DNA of 43,208 nt from Desulfarculaceae bacterium (lineage in GTDB: Bacteria; Desulfobacterota; Desulfarculia; Desulfarculales; Desulfarculaceae): the NCBI GenBank assembly GCA_021737645.1, contig JAIPDO010000033.1, positions 1 through 43,208 of the forward strand, read 5' to 3'. The translations under genes were made by a program, and so were the position numbers. The notes under the pieces were generated by a model. The model was given only the letters and a program-made list of their open reading frames with translations. It searched no databases and was not told the origin of the DNA. Within the stretch, counting starts at the first letter, position 1, and every line of letters starts with the position of its first letter. Below, in pieces: positions 15,111 to 23,991 of the stretch.

Positions 15111-16571
15111 ATGGATCAGGCTCCCCCCAACTACACAGACGAGCACTACCGCCAGGCCTACAACCAAAAGCGCCGGAGCTTTTGGCAAAAAACAGCCGCC
15201 TCCAATCCCAAACAAGGCCGCGTGGGGCACCGTTTTTATTTGAGCCACATCAAACGCATCTACAGGCGCCTGATAAGCCCCGGCCAAAAGGTGCTGGAGG
15301 TTGGTTGTGGTCAGGGCGACCTGTTGGCCGCGCTGAAGCCCTCGGTGGGGCTGGGGGTGGATTTCTGCCCGGAGATGATCGCCCAGGCCCGGGAGCGCCA
15401 CCCGGAACACAGCTTCCTGTGCGTGGACGCCCAGGAGTTGGACCTGGAGGGCATGACCTTCGACTACATCATCCTCTCGGACCTGGTCAACGACCTGTGG
15501 GACGTGCAGGAGGTGCTGAAAAAGCTGCGCCCGGCTTGCCATCCGCGCACCCGCATCATTCTGAATTTCCACTCCCGGCTGTGGGCCGCGCCTCTGGCCG
15601 TGGTGCGGGGCCTGGGCCTGGCCCAGCCCCTGCTTACCCAGAACTGGTTCACCGCCCCGGACGCGGCCAACCTTTTGGACCTGGCCGGTTACCAGAGTTT
15701 CCGCACCTGGATGGAGCTGCTCTGGCCCATGCCCGGCTCCGCGCCCAACTGGTTGTTCAACCGAGTGCTGGCCAAGATCTGGCCCATCAAGTACCTGGCC
15801 CTGTGCAACTTCGTGATGGCCCGCCCGGCCCCGGCCAAGCCCATGGAAAAAGAACCGCTGGTGTCGGTGATCATCGCCTCGCGCAACGAGGCGGGCAACA
15901 TCGACGGCCTGATGCGCCGCACCCCGGAGATGGGCGCGGGCACCGAGCTTATTTTCGTGGAGGGCCACAGCACCGACGACACCTGGGGAGCCATACAACA
16001 GGCCCTCAAAGACCACCCGCAGCGCCGGGCCAAAGCCTATCAGCAGACCGGCGTGGGCAAGGGCGACGCGGTGCGCCTGGGTTTCGACAAGGCCGAGGGC
16101 GACCTTTACATGATCATGGACGCGGACCTCACCTTCCCGCCGGAAAATCTGACTCCCTTCTACGATGCCTGGTACAGCGGCAAGGGCGAATACATCAACG
16201 GCGTGCGCCTGGTCTACCCCATGGAAGACAAAGCCATGCGGCCCATCAACTTCCTGGGCAACAAGTTCTTCAGCCTGGCCTTCTCCTGGTGTTTGGAGCA
16301 GCCCATCAAGGACACCCTCTGCTGCACCAAGGTGCTCAGCCGCCGGGACTATGAAGCCATCGTGGCCGACCGGGCCTATTTCGGGGATTTCGACCCCTTC
16401 GGCGACTTTGACATCATCTTCGGCGCGGCCAAGCAGAACATGAAGATGGTGGACCTGCCCATCCGTTACCGGGAACGCCTCTACGGCAGCACCAACATTT
16501 CCCGCTGGAGCCACGGTTGGCTGCTCATCAAGATGCTGTGGATTGGCCTGAAGAAGCTTAAATTCGTATGA
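15111..16571 (+). CDS. Methyltransferase-GT2 glycosyltransferase fusion protein
   Basis: A 486-residue two-domain enzyme. Residues about 40-200 form a class I SAM-dependent methyltransferase, with motif I VLEVGCGQGDLL (61-72), GVDFCPEMIAQARERHP and DYIILSDLVNDLWD. Residues about 248-470 form a family 2 glycosyltransferase, with VSVIIASRNEAGNIDGLM, the nucleotide-sugar DxD-type motif MDADL (336-340) and PIRYRERLYGSTNISRW, as in polyprenol-phosphate sugar synthases. It may methylate and transfer, or make, a lipid-linked sugar donor for the adjacent GT-C-type enzyme. The stop overlaps the next start (ATGA). Domain calls are firm; the reaction is inferred. Confidence 0.88.
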   Translation: MDQAPPNYTDEHYRQAYNQKRRSFWQKTAASNPKQGRVGHRFYLSHIKRIYRRLISPGQKVLEVGCGQGDLLAALKPSVGLGVDFCPEMIAQARERHPEHSFLCVDAQELDLEGMTFDYIILSDLVNDLWDVQEVLKKLRPACHPRTRIILNFHSRLWAAPLAVVRGLGLAQPLLTQNWFTAPDAANLLDLAGYQSFRTWMELLWPMPGSAPNWLFNRVLAKIWPIKYLALCNFVMARPAPAKPMEKEPLVSVIIASRNEAGNIDGLMRRTPEMGAGTELIFVEGHSTDDTWGAIQQALKDHPQRRAKAYQQTGVGKGDAVRLGFDKAEGDLYMIMDADLTFPPENLTPFYDAWYSGKGEYINGVRLVYPMEDKAMRPINFLGNKFFSLAFSWCLEQPIKDTLCCTKVLSRRDYEAIVADRAYFGDFDPFGDFDIIFGAAKQNMKMVDLPIRYRERLYGSTNISRWSHGWLLIKMLWIGLKKLKFV

Positions 16572-18754
16572 GCGAACCGGCCCATGACCGGGGCGGCGAC
16601 CTAGAGCTCCTAGCCCCGCCCCCCAGGCAAGCCCCCCTGTTATGGGCCGTGCCGGCATTCGTGTTTTTGGCCCTGGCCTATTGGAGCCTGAACGCCTTTT
16701 TCCCCTATTACTTCATCTGGGATCTGGACCACATCGTGGCCCTGGACACCCTGATCATCAACAGCGGCCTGCTGCCGGACCACATCCACAGCCCAGGTTT
16801 CGGGACCTACCTGATCACGGTGTGGGTAAGCCGCTTGGCCTCGGGTCTGGATATGCTCTCGGCGCTGAACCTGGCCCAGCTTGACCACTCCCTGAACCCC
16901 CTGGCCTGTTTGGGCCAGGCGGTGGAGTTGCTGCGCCGCCTCAGCCCCCTGGCCGTGCTGGGAGCGGTGTTCCTGTTGTGGGGCGCCCTGCAAGCCGCCT
17001 TCCGGCCCCGCGCCCTGTGGGCCCTGGGCGCGGCCCTGGTCCTGGGCCTGGAGCAGGGGCTCTTCTACCAGGCCGCCCTGATCCGAACCGAGCAATACAG
17101 CCTCTTGTATTGGGCCGGGGCCGCCCTGTTGGCGGTGCTGGCCGGGCGTGGCCGGGGTTGGCCCCGTTTGCTGTGGCTGGGCCTGTGCGGTCTGCTGTTG
17201 GGCCTGGCCTTTGTCACCAAGGTGCAGCTGGGCACCTATTTGTTGGCCGCGCCCCTGCTGTTCCTGCTGCCCATCGCCTTAAGAAGCGAGCCCTGGAAAC
17301 GGGCCCTACCCCAACTGGGGCGCACCCAGGCCCTGGCCGGGCTGGCCGCCGCCGTATTGGCTCTGGCCGTCACCGCCACCCTGGCGTGGCTGGCCTGGCG
17401 CGAGCCCATCCCCGAGGGCATGGGCACCTTCCTTTACCGCCTGAGCATCCACCTCACTCCGCCCCTGCTGGCCCTTCTGGCCTTTTTGGTGGTGCTGGTG
17501 CTGGTCAATCTGTGGGGTTTGTTCAGTTCCGAAAAGCGCTGGGGCCTGCTTTTTCCCCTGGCCGCCTACGCCTCGCTTTTGCTGCTGGGTTTTGGCCTCA
17601 GCTTTTTCTGCCACTTCCTGATAGGGCTGGAGCCCGCCCTGGCCTGGCAGTATCTGCTGCTGAATTTCAAGATGGCCTTCTTGCGCCAGGGCTTCATGCT
17701 GGTGCCCCTGGCCGAGCACCTCAAGCTGCTGGCCTATCTGTGGCCCTCGGTGCTGGCCAATCTGGTGTCCCTGGCCCTGTTGGCCTGGTGCGCCCGCCGC
17801 CGCCTGAACCCCACCCTGAGCCGCACCTTCTGGCTGGCCCTGGCCCTGGCCCTTTTGGCCTATGCCCACCCCCTGGTCCTGGATCGCTTCATCTTGCGCG
17901 ACCTCATGTGGGCCGAGCCCCTCATGAACCTCACCACCCTGATCTGCCTGCTCACCCTGGCCCGCTGCGCCTGGCCCAGCCGGGTCTGGGGCGGGGCCCT
18001 GGGCCTGGTGGCCTTGCTGGTGCTGGTCAGCGGCGCGTTGGCTGCTTGGCAGATGCCCGCCCGCTTGAACGCCAACTACAATCTCTACGGCTGGAGCCCT
18101 GCACCCTTCATGAAAGGGGTCTACGGCCACAACCAGCCCCGCTGGGAAAAGATCGCCCGGTCCCACTACGGCCCCGCCCTGGAGCAGGCGGCCTGGGGAC
18201 CAGCCGGGGCTCAGGCGGCCCAGGCCAACCAGGTGGCGGCCACGGTGGGCTACGTGCTGCCCACCCTGGGGCCAAACCTGCGCCGGGCCGGGGTGGTGGC
18301 CCAGGGAGCGCCGGTGAGCCTTGCGCGTCCGGGCGTTGTTTTGGGTGAGGCGCCCTGTTCCCTGGCCGGGGGCATTCTGGTGGACTTCGCCGGGGCCGGG
18401 CTGAACCCGGCCAGGCAACTAAAAGCCAAGGAAGTGCTCCGCGCTTCGGAGGAGTTGGACAAATTCGCCGCGCCGGGCAACCCCGCCCTGTTGGCGGTCT
18501 TGCCCCGGCCGGACCTCAGGGTGTTTTTGTTCGCTCCGGACAGCCGCCGCCAGGTGGCGCGAGCCCTTAGCCAGGCGGGTCTGGCCGACCGGCCCAGCCA
18601 AAGGCTCACTGTGTCCGGCCCCGGCGTACAGAGCCAACCTTATGACGGCTATGCCTTGGAAGAGTACTGCGAACTGCCCCTGGGATTGCTGGGCAAAGAT
18701 TGCTTCCTGGTGATCACCTCGCGCCTGGGCCGGCAAGGCGACTGCCAAAGATAA
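16568..18754 (+). CDS. Polytopic membrane glycosyltransferase, GT-C like
   Basis: A 728-residue protein with about 12 hydrophobic helices in the first 510 residues and a C-terminal soluble part. The first loop contains IWDLDHIVALDTLI (50-63) and HSPGFGTYL, resembling the acidic first-loop motif of GT-C enzymes that use polyprenyl-phosphate sugars. The C-terminal domain (about 515-728) has three Cys residues near its end and is probably periplasmic. It overlaps the upstream fusion gene by 4 bp. A GT2 enzyme making a polyprenyl-phosphate sugar beside a GT-C enzyme using it is a common pairing. The GT-C assignment is by pattern, so moderate. Confidence 0.72.
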   Translation: MSEPAHDRGGDLELLAPPPRQAPLLWAVPAFVFLALAYWSLNAFFPYYFIWDLDHIVALDTLIINSGLLPDHIHSPGFGTYLITVWVSRLASGLDMLSALNLAQLDHSLNPLACLGQAVELLRRLSPLAVLGAVFLLWGALQAAFRPRALWALGAALVLGLEQGLFYQAALIRTEQYSLLYWAGAALLAVLAGRGRGWPRLLWLGLCGLLLGLAFVTKVQLGTYLLAAPLLFLLPIALRSEPWKRALPQLGRTQALAGLAAAVLALAVTATLAWLAWREPIPEGMGTFLYRLSIHLTPPLLALLAFLVVLVLVNLWGLFSSEKRWGLLFPLAAYASLLLLGFGLSFFCHFLIGLEPALAWQYLLLNFKMAFLRQGFMLVPLAEHLKLLAYLWPSVLANLVSLALLAWCARRRLNPTLSRTFWLALALALLAYAHPLVLDRFILRDLMWAEPLMNLTTLICLLTLARCAWPSRVWGGALGLVALLVLVSGALAAWQMPARLNANYNLYGWSPAPFMKGVYGHNQPRWEKIARSHYGPALEQAAWGPAGAQAAQANQVAATVGYVLPTLGPNLRRAGVVAQGAPVSLARPGVVLGEAPCSLAGGILVDFAGAGLNPARQLKAKEVLRASEELDKFAAPGNPALLAVLPRPDLRVFLFAPDSRRQVARALSQAGLADRPSQRLTVSGPGVQSQPYDGYALEEYCELPLGLLGKDCFLVITSRLGRQGDCQR

Positions 18755-18771
18755 GCCGCCAAACCGGCGGC
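18747..18771 (-). terminator. Hairpin between convergent genes
   Basis: GCCGCC and GGCGGC (18755-18760 and 18766-18771) form a 6-bp stem between the membrane transferase and flippase stops. On the minus strand it is followed by TTATCTTT, so it fits best as a weak terminator of the flippase gene. Confidence 0.45.
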
Positions 18772-18785
18772 CTGTAAACCTCGGA

Positions 18786-20273
18786 CTACTTGGATTCAGG
18801 CTCCGGGGTGGCCACGTCCGGGCGGCGGCCCATGACCCTAAGCACCCTTTCGTGTATTTCCTTGTCCCGCCAATAGAGCAGGCCGAAATAGGCCACCGCG
18901 CCCGCCGCCACCAGGCCCAGGGAAGACCAACGCAGTTCGAAGTAATAGAAAGCCACCGTGGCCGGCAGCAGGGTAAGCAGGGAGAAAAAGATCTCCTTGA
19001 GCATCACATTGATGTTGGTCCACACCTTGGCCTTGCCCAGCCTGAGAATATGGATGAACATCACCAGGCTCACCAGACCCAGGCTCAGCGACATGATGGC
19101 CAGGGTCAGGCGCACGTTGCCGATCATGCCCCCCGCGAACAGCGAAAGCAGGGTGACCGCCAGTTGCAAGATGGAGAACACCAGGCGGGTGCCGGCCCGA
19201 TTCACGATCAGGAATAGGCTGGAGATGGGCGCGGTAATGAAGTTCATCAGGGTCCAGAAGGCCAGGATTTGGCTCAACACCCCGGCCTCGGTCCAGCGGA
19301 AGCTGAACACCACTTCAAAAAAAAGCGGCCCCAGCAGGCCCAGGGCCACCATGGGGAATATGCCGATGGTGGCCTGAAACTTGACCGCGAAGTGCATGGC
19401 GCGTTCCACCGCGCCGCTTTCGTTCCATTCCCTGGCCGCCTCGGGATAGAACACGTCGGCCACCGAGTTGCCCAAAATCCTGAGCGGCAGGGAGATGATG
19501 TTGGTGGCAAAGGTGAAAAAGCCCACCACCGCCGGGTCGAAATAAGCGGCCAGGACAAACACCGGCATGCGCCCGGTGCTAACCTTGAGCAAGTTGTTCC
19601 ACAGGTTGATTTTGGGGAATTGGATGTGGTTTTTTATGGCCTGGGCATAGCTGACCGGGGGAGCCCCCTCCTCGCCGGACTGGTCCCAAAGCACTCTGAT
19701 GCCCACGAATAGGGCTATGACCAGGCTGAGCGACGAGGCGATGAGGTTGCCCACGATCAGGCCCATGAGCCCGGCTGTGAGCACCAGGGCCCACAGGATG
19801 GACACCAGGCGGGCCAGATTGAGGTCGATGAGGCTGACCGCCGAGACCACCCCGAAGCGCCCCTCACGGGCCAGAATGCTTTCGCTGGTGCCTTTGACGC
19901 TGTCGATCAAGAAAAGCAGGGGCACAAACCAGAGGTAAGGCGCTATCTGAGGCTCGCCCAGCAGATCGGCCAGCCAGGGCCCTCCCAGCCCGCAGATCAT
20001 CGCTGTGATAAGGGTCAATATGGCCGAGAGCCACATGCACAGACGCACCAGGGTGCGCGCCTCCTGGCGGTTGGCCGCCAGAGGAATGGCCTGGTTGTAG
20101 CCCAGGCAGGCCAGGGCGGTAAACCAGGCGGCCACCGAAAACACCACCCCATAGGTGCCGAAGTCCTCGGGCCGGTAGAGGCGGGTGATTATGGGCGTGC
20201 TCGCCAAGCCCAGCCCGATGGACAAACCACGGCTGACGGTGAGCTTGCTGATGTTGCTGAAAAATGTTCCCAT
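18786..20273 (-). CDS. Wzx-type polysaccharide flippase (MOP superfamily)
   Basis: A 495-residue inner-membrane protein with about 14 hydrophobic segments. The N-terminus (SNISKLTVSRGLSIGLGLASTPIITRLYRPEDFGTYGVVFSVA) matches the lipopolysaccharide biosynthesis flippase family, including the conserved RLYxPEDFG motif. It should flip undecaprenyl-diphosphate-linked oligosaccharide to the periplasm, fitting a Wzx/Wzy-type pathway with the sugar-phosphate transferase and O-antigen ligase-like protein further on. It stands alone on the minus strand with its own promoter. Substrate not deducible. Confidence 0.9.
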   Translation of the reverse strand: MGTFFSNISKLTVSRGLSIGLGLASTPIITRLYRPEDFGTYGVVFSVAAWFTALACLGYNQAIPLAANRQEARTLVRLCMWLSAILTLITAMICGLGGPWLADLLGEPQIAPYLWFVPLLFLIDSVKGTSESILAREGRFGVVSAVSLIDLNLARLVSILWALVLTAGLMGLIVGNLIASSLSLVIALFVGIRVLWDQSGEEGAPPVSYAQAIKNHIQFPKINLWNNLLKVSTGRMPVFVLAAYFDPAVVGFFTFATNIISLPLRILGNSVADVFYPEAAREWNESGAVERAMHFAVKFQATIGIFPMVALGLLGPLFFEVVFSFRWTEAGVLSQILAFWTLMNFITAPISSLFLIVNRAGTRLVFSILQLAVTLLSLFAGGMIGNVRLTLAIMSLSLGLVSLVMFIHILRLGKAKVWTNINVMLKEIFFSLLTLLPATVAFYYFELRWSSLGLVAAGAVAYFGLLYWRDKEIHERVLRVMGRRPDVATPEPESK

Positions 20274-20318
20274 TTGATCCCGGATTATGACCTTTCGCGC
20301 AACTTATGCGAAGGTTAG

Positions 20319-20347
20319 ATAATAAAACGACCGGGCTTGCATTACAA
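20319..20347 (-). promoter_or_regulatory. Sigma70-like promoter of the flippase gene
   Basis: On the minus strand TTGTAA (20347-20342), 17 bp, then TATTAT (20324-20319). It lies about 45 bp before the flippase start, in the 184-bp gap shared with uppP. Confidence 0.65.
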
Positions 20348-20457
20348 TGAACATGTGCCCATCCTGGCCGTAGGCCTGGGACGGCCCGCGGGCAAAAGCC
20401 CTCGACTTGATTGCATCTCCGGGCTATATTCCCATTCAATCGCAACTGGGAGCGGAC

Positions 20458-21255
20458 ATGGAGCTTTGGCAAGCGGCGGTGCTGGGAGTGGTGCAGGGAC
20501 TCACCGAGTTTCTGCCCATAAGTTCCTCGGGGCATCTGGTCCTGGGGCAGCGCCTGCTTGGCTTCACCGAACCGGCCCTGATGTTCGACATCGCGGTGCA
20601 CGTGGGCAGCCTGGTGGCCGTGGTGGGCGTTTTCTGGCGGGACCTGTGGAGCATCATCAGGGGCCTGTTCGTCTGGGACGACGAGGAGAGCAACGAGGGA
20701 CGCCGACTGTTGTGGCTGGTGGTGGTGGGCAGCATCCCCACCGCCATCATCGGCTTCGCCTTCAAGGATATGTTCGAGTCCATGTTCTCCTCTCTGCTCA
20801 CCGTGGGAATCGCACTGTTGATAACCGGATGGCTGCTTATGGCCACCGCCCTGGTGCGCCGTCCGGGCCGTCCCCTGGAAAAGGTGGGCGCGGGCCGGGC
20901 GCTCATCATCGGCCTGGCCCAGGGCCTGGCCATCACTCCGGGTATCAGCCGCTCGGGCAGCACCATATCCATCGCCCTGCTCTTGGGGGTGGACCGCCGG
21001 GTGGCCGCCCACTACTCCTTTGTGATGTCCATACCGGCCATCCTGGGGGCCCTGGTGTTGCAGGTGCACGAGTTGGGCGCGCCCAGCGCGGCCCAGGTGG
21101 CGCCCATGATCATGGGCTTCATCACCGCCGCGGTGAGCGGCTACTGGGCTTTGCGGACCCTTCTTAAAATCGTGCAGGCCGGGGCCTTCCACTGGTTCGC
21201 GCCCTACTGTTTCGCGGTGGGCCTGTTCGCCTTGGCCTGGAACTTCTGGGGATAG
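20458..21255 (+). CDS. uppP: Undecaprenyl-diphosphate phosphatase
   Basis: Recycles the lipid carrier by converting undecaprenyl diphosphate to the monophosphate, supplying peptidoglycan and polysaccharide synthesis. The 265-residue protein has the (E/Q)xxxE motif as Q13 and E17 in VVQGLTEFLPISSSGH. The second signature is PGISRSGST (161-169), with the essential Arg at R165. About eight hydrophobic helices follow the BacA/UppP pattern. I start at ATG 20458 (MELWQAAVLG), with GGGAG 5 bases upstream; a start 17 codons earlier lacks a ribosome site. It leads the GDP-mannose gene run. Confidence 0.95.
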   Translation: MELWQAAVLGVVQGLTEFLPISSSGHLVLGQRLLGFTEPALMFDIAVHVGSLVAVVGVFWRDLWSIIRGLFVWDDEESNEGRRLLWLVVVGSIPTAIIGFAFKDMFESMFSSLLTVGIALLITGWLLMATALVRRPGRPLEKVGAGRALIIGLAQGLAITPGISRSGSTISIALLLGVDRRVAAHYSFVMSIPAILGALVLQVHELGAPSAAQVAPMIMGFITAAVSGYWALRTLLKIVQAGAFHWFAPYCFAVGLFALAWNFWG

Positions 21256-21259
21256 ATGA

Positions 21260-22336
21260 ATGAATTTATACGCGGTGATAATGGCCGGAGGCTCCGGCAC
21301 CCGTTTCTGGCCGGCCAGCCGCCGAAATCAGCCCAAGCAGCTGCTTAGCCTCACCGGTCAGCGCAGCCTGTTGCAGCAGACCGTGGACCGCCTGGGCCCA
21401 CTGGCGCCGCCCGAGCGGGTGCTGGTGGTCACGGGCAGCATGCACGCGGAGCAGGTGCATGAGCAACTCCCGGAGCTGCCCCCTGACAATATCCTGGCCG
21501 AGCCCATGGGCCGCAACACCGCCGCCGCCTGCGGCTTGGCCGCCGCCTGGGTGGCCCGGCGCGATCCCGGCGCGGTGTGCCTGGTGCTGCCCGCCGATCA
21601 CCTCATCACCGATGAGCGCTTGTTTATCAGCACCCTGGAGCGCGCCGCCCAGCTGGCCGCCGGTGGGGATGTGCTGGTCACCCTGGGACTCACCCCCCGC
21701 TTCCCGGCCACCGGCTTCGGCTACATCGAGACCGGCGAGGTGGTGGACCCGGACCCCCCGGCGGTGAGCCGGTTGGCCGCCTTCCACGAAAAGCCCGATT
21801 TGGCCACGGCCCAGGAATACCTGGACGGCGGCAGGCACCTGTGGAACTCAGGCATGTTCGCCTGGCGGGCCGAGGTGCTGTTGACCGAGTTGGAGCGCCA
21901 TCTGCCGGAGTTGGCCTCGGGCCTGGCCGAGTTGGCCCCCGCCCTGGGCTCCCCGGAGCAGGGCGCGGCCCTGGGGCGCACCTACCCCGGCCTGCCCGCC
22001 ATCAGCGTGGACCATGGGGTGCTGGAGAAAAGCTCCAGCCTCAGGGTGGTCAAGGCCGACTTCGGCTGGTCCGACGTGGGCTCCTGGGAGGCCATGGGCG
22101 ATCTGTGGGAATTGGATCTTGACGGTAACGCCAGCCAGGAAGGGCCGGTGCTGGCCCTGGAGGCCAAGGGCAACCTTATTGCTTCCGGAGGGCGCCTCAC
22201 CGCCCTGCTGGGGGTGGAAAATCTGGTGGCCGTGGTCACCGACGACGTGCTTCTTATCGCTCCGCGCAGCCGCTGCCAGGAAGTGGGCCGCCTGCTGGAA
22301 GAGCTAAAAGTGAAGGGCCGGGAGGAATATCTGTGA
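21260..22336 (+). CDS. manC: Mannose-1-phosphate guanylyltransferase
   Basis: Makes GDP-mannose from mannose-1-phosphate and GTP. The 358-residue protein has the nucleotidyltransferase signature MAGGSGTRFWPASRRNQPKQLL (8-29). ILAEPMGRNTAAA, LPADHLI, FGYIETG, the FHEKP motif and DFGWSDVGSW also match. It has only the transferase domain and lacks the C-terminal isomerase half of bifunctional AlgA/ManC enzymes. This agrees with a separate manA two genes downstream. It starts 4 bp after the uppP stop. Confidence 0.95.
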   Translation: MNLYAVIMAGGSGTRFWPASRRNQPKQLLSLTGQRSLLQQTVDRLGPLAPPERVLVVTGSMHAEQVHEQLPELPPDNILAEPMGRNTAAACGLAAAWVARRDPGAVCLVLPADHLITDERLFISTLERAAQLAAGGDVLVTLGLTPRFPATGFGYIETGEVVDPDPPAVSRLAAFHEKPDLATAQEYLDGGRHLWNSGMFAWRAEVLLTELERHLPELASGLAELAPALGSPEQGAALGRTYPGLPAISVDHGVLEKSSSLRVVKADFGWSDVGSWEAMGDLWELDLDGNASQEGPVLALEAKGNLIASGGRLTALLGVENLVAVVTDDVLLIAPRSRCQEVGRLLEELKVKGREEYL

Positions 22337-22359
22337 GCCGAAAGGGAAAGGGCTAGCCC

Positions 22360-22965
22360 ATGGAATGGATCAAGGACATGGCCCAGTGGGTGGCGCACTT
22401 CGCCCAAACCCCTTACGGCGCCTGGGCCCTCTTCGGCTTGGCCTTTGCCGAAAGCTCCTTTTTTCCCATCCCCCCAGACGTGCTGCTCATGGCCCTGTGC
22501 GCGGTCAAGCCGGAGTACAGCCTTTGGTTTGCCACCATCTGCACCGTGGCCTCGGTGCTGGGTGGCATGTTCGGCTATTTCATCGGCATAAAGGGCGGAC
22601 GCCCCCTTATGTACCGCTGGTTCTCCACCGAAAAGATCAAATTGGTGGAAGGCTACTACCAGCGATACGACGTGTGGGCGGTGGGCGCGGCCGGGCTCAC
22701 TCCCCTGCCCTATAAAATTTTCACTATCACCGCCGGGGTCTTCGCCCTCAACTTCCCCCGTTTCGTGCTGGCCTCGGTGCTCAGCCGGGGGGCCCGTTTC
22801 TACGCCCTGGGCCTGATCTTTTGGTTCTTCGGCCCGGCCATCCAGACCTGGGTCAAACAATACTTCGGCTGGATCGCGCTGGCTTTCTTCGTGTGCCTGG
22901 TGGGCGGCTTCTGGGCGGTTAAGCACCTAAGCGGGAGGGCGGCAGGCAGCGGAGACAGCCAGTGA
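22360..22965 (+). CDS. YqaA-type DedA/VTT-domain membrane protein
   Basis: A 201-residue membrane protein of the VTT (SNARE-associated/DedA) superfamily. It has the family motif FAESSFFPIPPDVLLMAL and the loop GMFGYFIGIKGGRP. GLTPLPYKIFTITAGVF with the conserved Pro-Leu-Pro follows, then four or five helices. Relatives act as polyprenyl-phosphate or phospholipid transporters or scramblases. The position between manC and manA, downstream of uppP, fits a role in lipid-carrier recycling (inference). It overlaps manA by 4 bp (GTGA). Confidence 0.88.
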   Translation: MEWIKDMAQWVAHFAQTPYGAWALFGLAFAESSFFPIPPDVLLMALCAVKPEYSLWFATICTVASVLGGMFGYFIGIKGGRPLMYRWFSTEKIKLVEGYYQRYDVWAVGAAGLTPLPYKIFTITAGVFALNFPRFVLASVLSRGARFYALGLIFWFFGPAIQTWVKQYFGWIALAFFVCLVGGFWAVKHLSGRAAGSGDSQ

Positions 22966-23957
22966 GCCTTCCCTTCGGACCGCTTAAACTGATCCCCATT
23001 TTTCTGCCCAAGGTCTGGGCCGAATCGCGCTTTCCCGAGCCCTGGGCCGCCAGCCTGGGGGCTCCTTTGGGCATTGGCGAGGTGTGGCTGGCCTCGGACC
23101 GTTTGCACATAACCCATGTGGCCGCCGGGCCTCTGGTGGGCATGGGCCTGGACCAGGTGGTCGCCAAGTGGCCCGAATACATCCTGGGCCCGGGCGCGGC
23201 CCCAGGCTTCCCTCTGTTGCTAAAGCTTCTTAATGTGGGCCAGTGGCTCTCGGTGCAGGTGCACCCGGACGACGCCACCGCCGCCCGCCTGGCCAACGAG
23301 CCCTGGGGCAAAGGCGAGGCCTGGCATATTCTGCACGCTGGGGCCGGGGCCCAGCTGGTGCACGGCCTGGCCCCGCGGACCGGAACCAAGCAGGTGGCCC
23401 AGGCGGCGGCCCAGGGCAGGCTGCCCGGCATCCTGGCCAAGGTTCCGGCCCAGACCGGCGACACCTTCGACGTGCCCGCCGGCACCCTGCACACCACCGG
23501 GCCGGGGCTACTCATCCTGGAGGTGCAGCAGGCCTCGGACCTTACCTACCGCCTTTACGACTGGGACCGCCCCGGCCCGGACGGCAAGCCGCGCCGCCTG
23601 CACCTGGAGCACGCCCTTGAGGCGCTGCGGCCCAGCGGACCGGGCAAGCCCCTGCCAGTCCGGCCTCTGTCGCCGCCCCCCTGGGAAGTGCAGTCCCTGG
23701 TGCAAACCCGGTCGTTCGGATTATTGAAATATGCCATCATGGGAAAAGGTGCCCTGGAGAGGCCGGGCAGTGGCCCGAGGCTGCTGTGGGTGGAGCAAGG
23801 CAAGGGCCGCCTGGAGTTCCCCGGCGGAGAGCATACGGCGGAAGAGCTAAGACCTGGCCAGTGCTGGCTATTGCCCGCCGGTTCGGCTCCGGCCCAGGTG
23901 GCCGCCAACGATTACATGGTTTTTTATCAAGCCTGGGCCCCCGGTCCCGGCGAATAG
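22962..23957 (+). CDS. manA: Mannose-6-phosphate isomerase, class I
   Basis: Interconverts fructose-6-phosphate and mannose-6-phosphate, the entry step to GDP-mannose. The 331-residue cupin-fold enzyme has its zinc ligands visible: Q99 and H101 in SVQVHPDD, E119 in GKGEAW and H177 in AGTLHTTGPG. The catalytic stretch VQQASDLTYRLYDWDR (188-203) is also present. This is the short class I form, as in Bacillus ManA. The start is GTG 22962, overlapping the DedA-type gene stop. Confidence 0.94.
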   Translation: MSLPFGPLKLIPIFLPKVWAESRFPEPWAASLGAPLGIGEVWLASDRLHITHVAAGPLVGMGLDQVVAKWPEYILGPGAAPGFPLLLKLLNVGQWLSVQVHPDDATAARLANEPWGKGEAWHILHAGAGAQLVHGLAPRTGTKQVAQAAAQGRLPGILAKVPAQTGDTFDVPAGTLHTTGPGLLILEVQQASDLTYRLYDWDRPGPDGKPRRLHLEHALEALRPSGPGKPLPVRPLSPPPWEVQSLVQTRSFGLLKYAIMGKGALERPGSGPRLLWVEQGKGRLEFPGGEHTAEELRPGQCWLLPAGSAPAQVAANDYMVFYQAWAPGPGE

Positions 23958-23991
23958 GGCCGAGCCCAAGCATTCGGAGGAAGACATAAGC

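Noticed and set aside
14934..16658. A 574-codon open frame antisense to the methyltransferase-GT2 gene.
   Set aside because: The sense strand encodes clear catalytic motifs in both domains; the antisense product is low-complexity Gly/His/Gln/Val.
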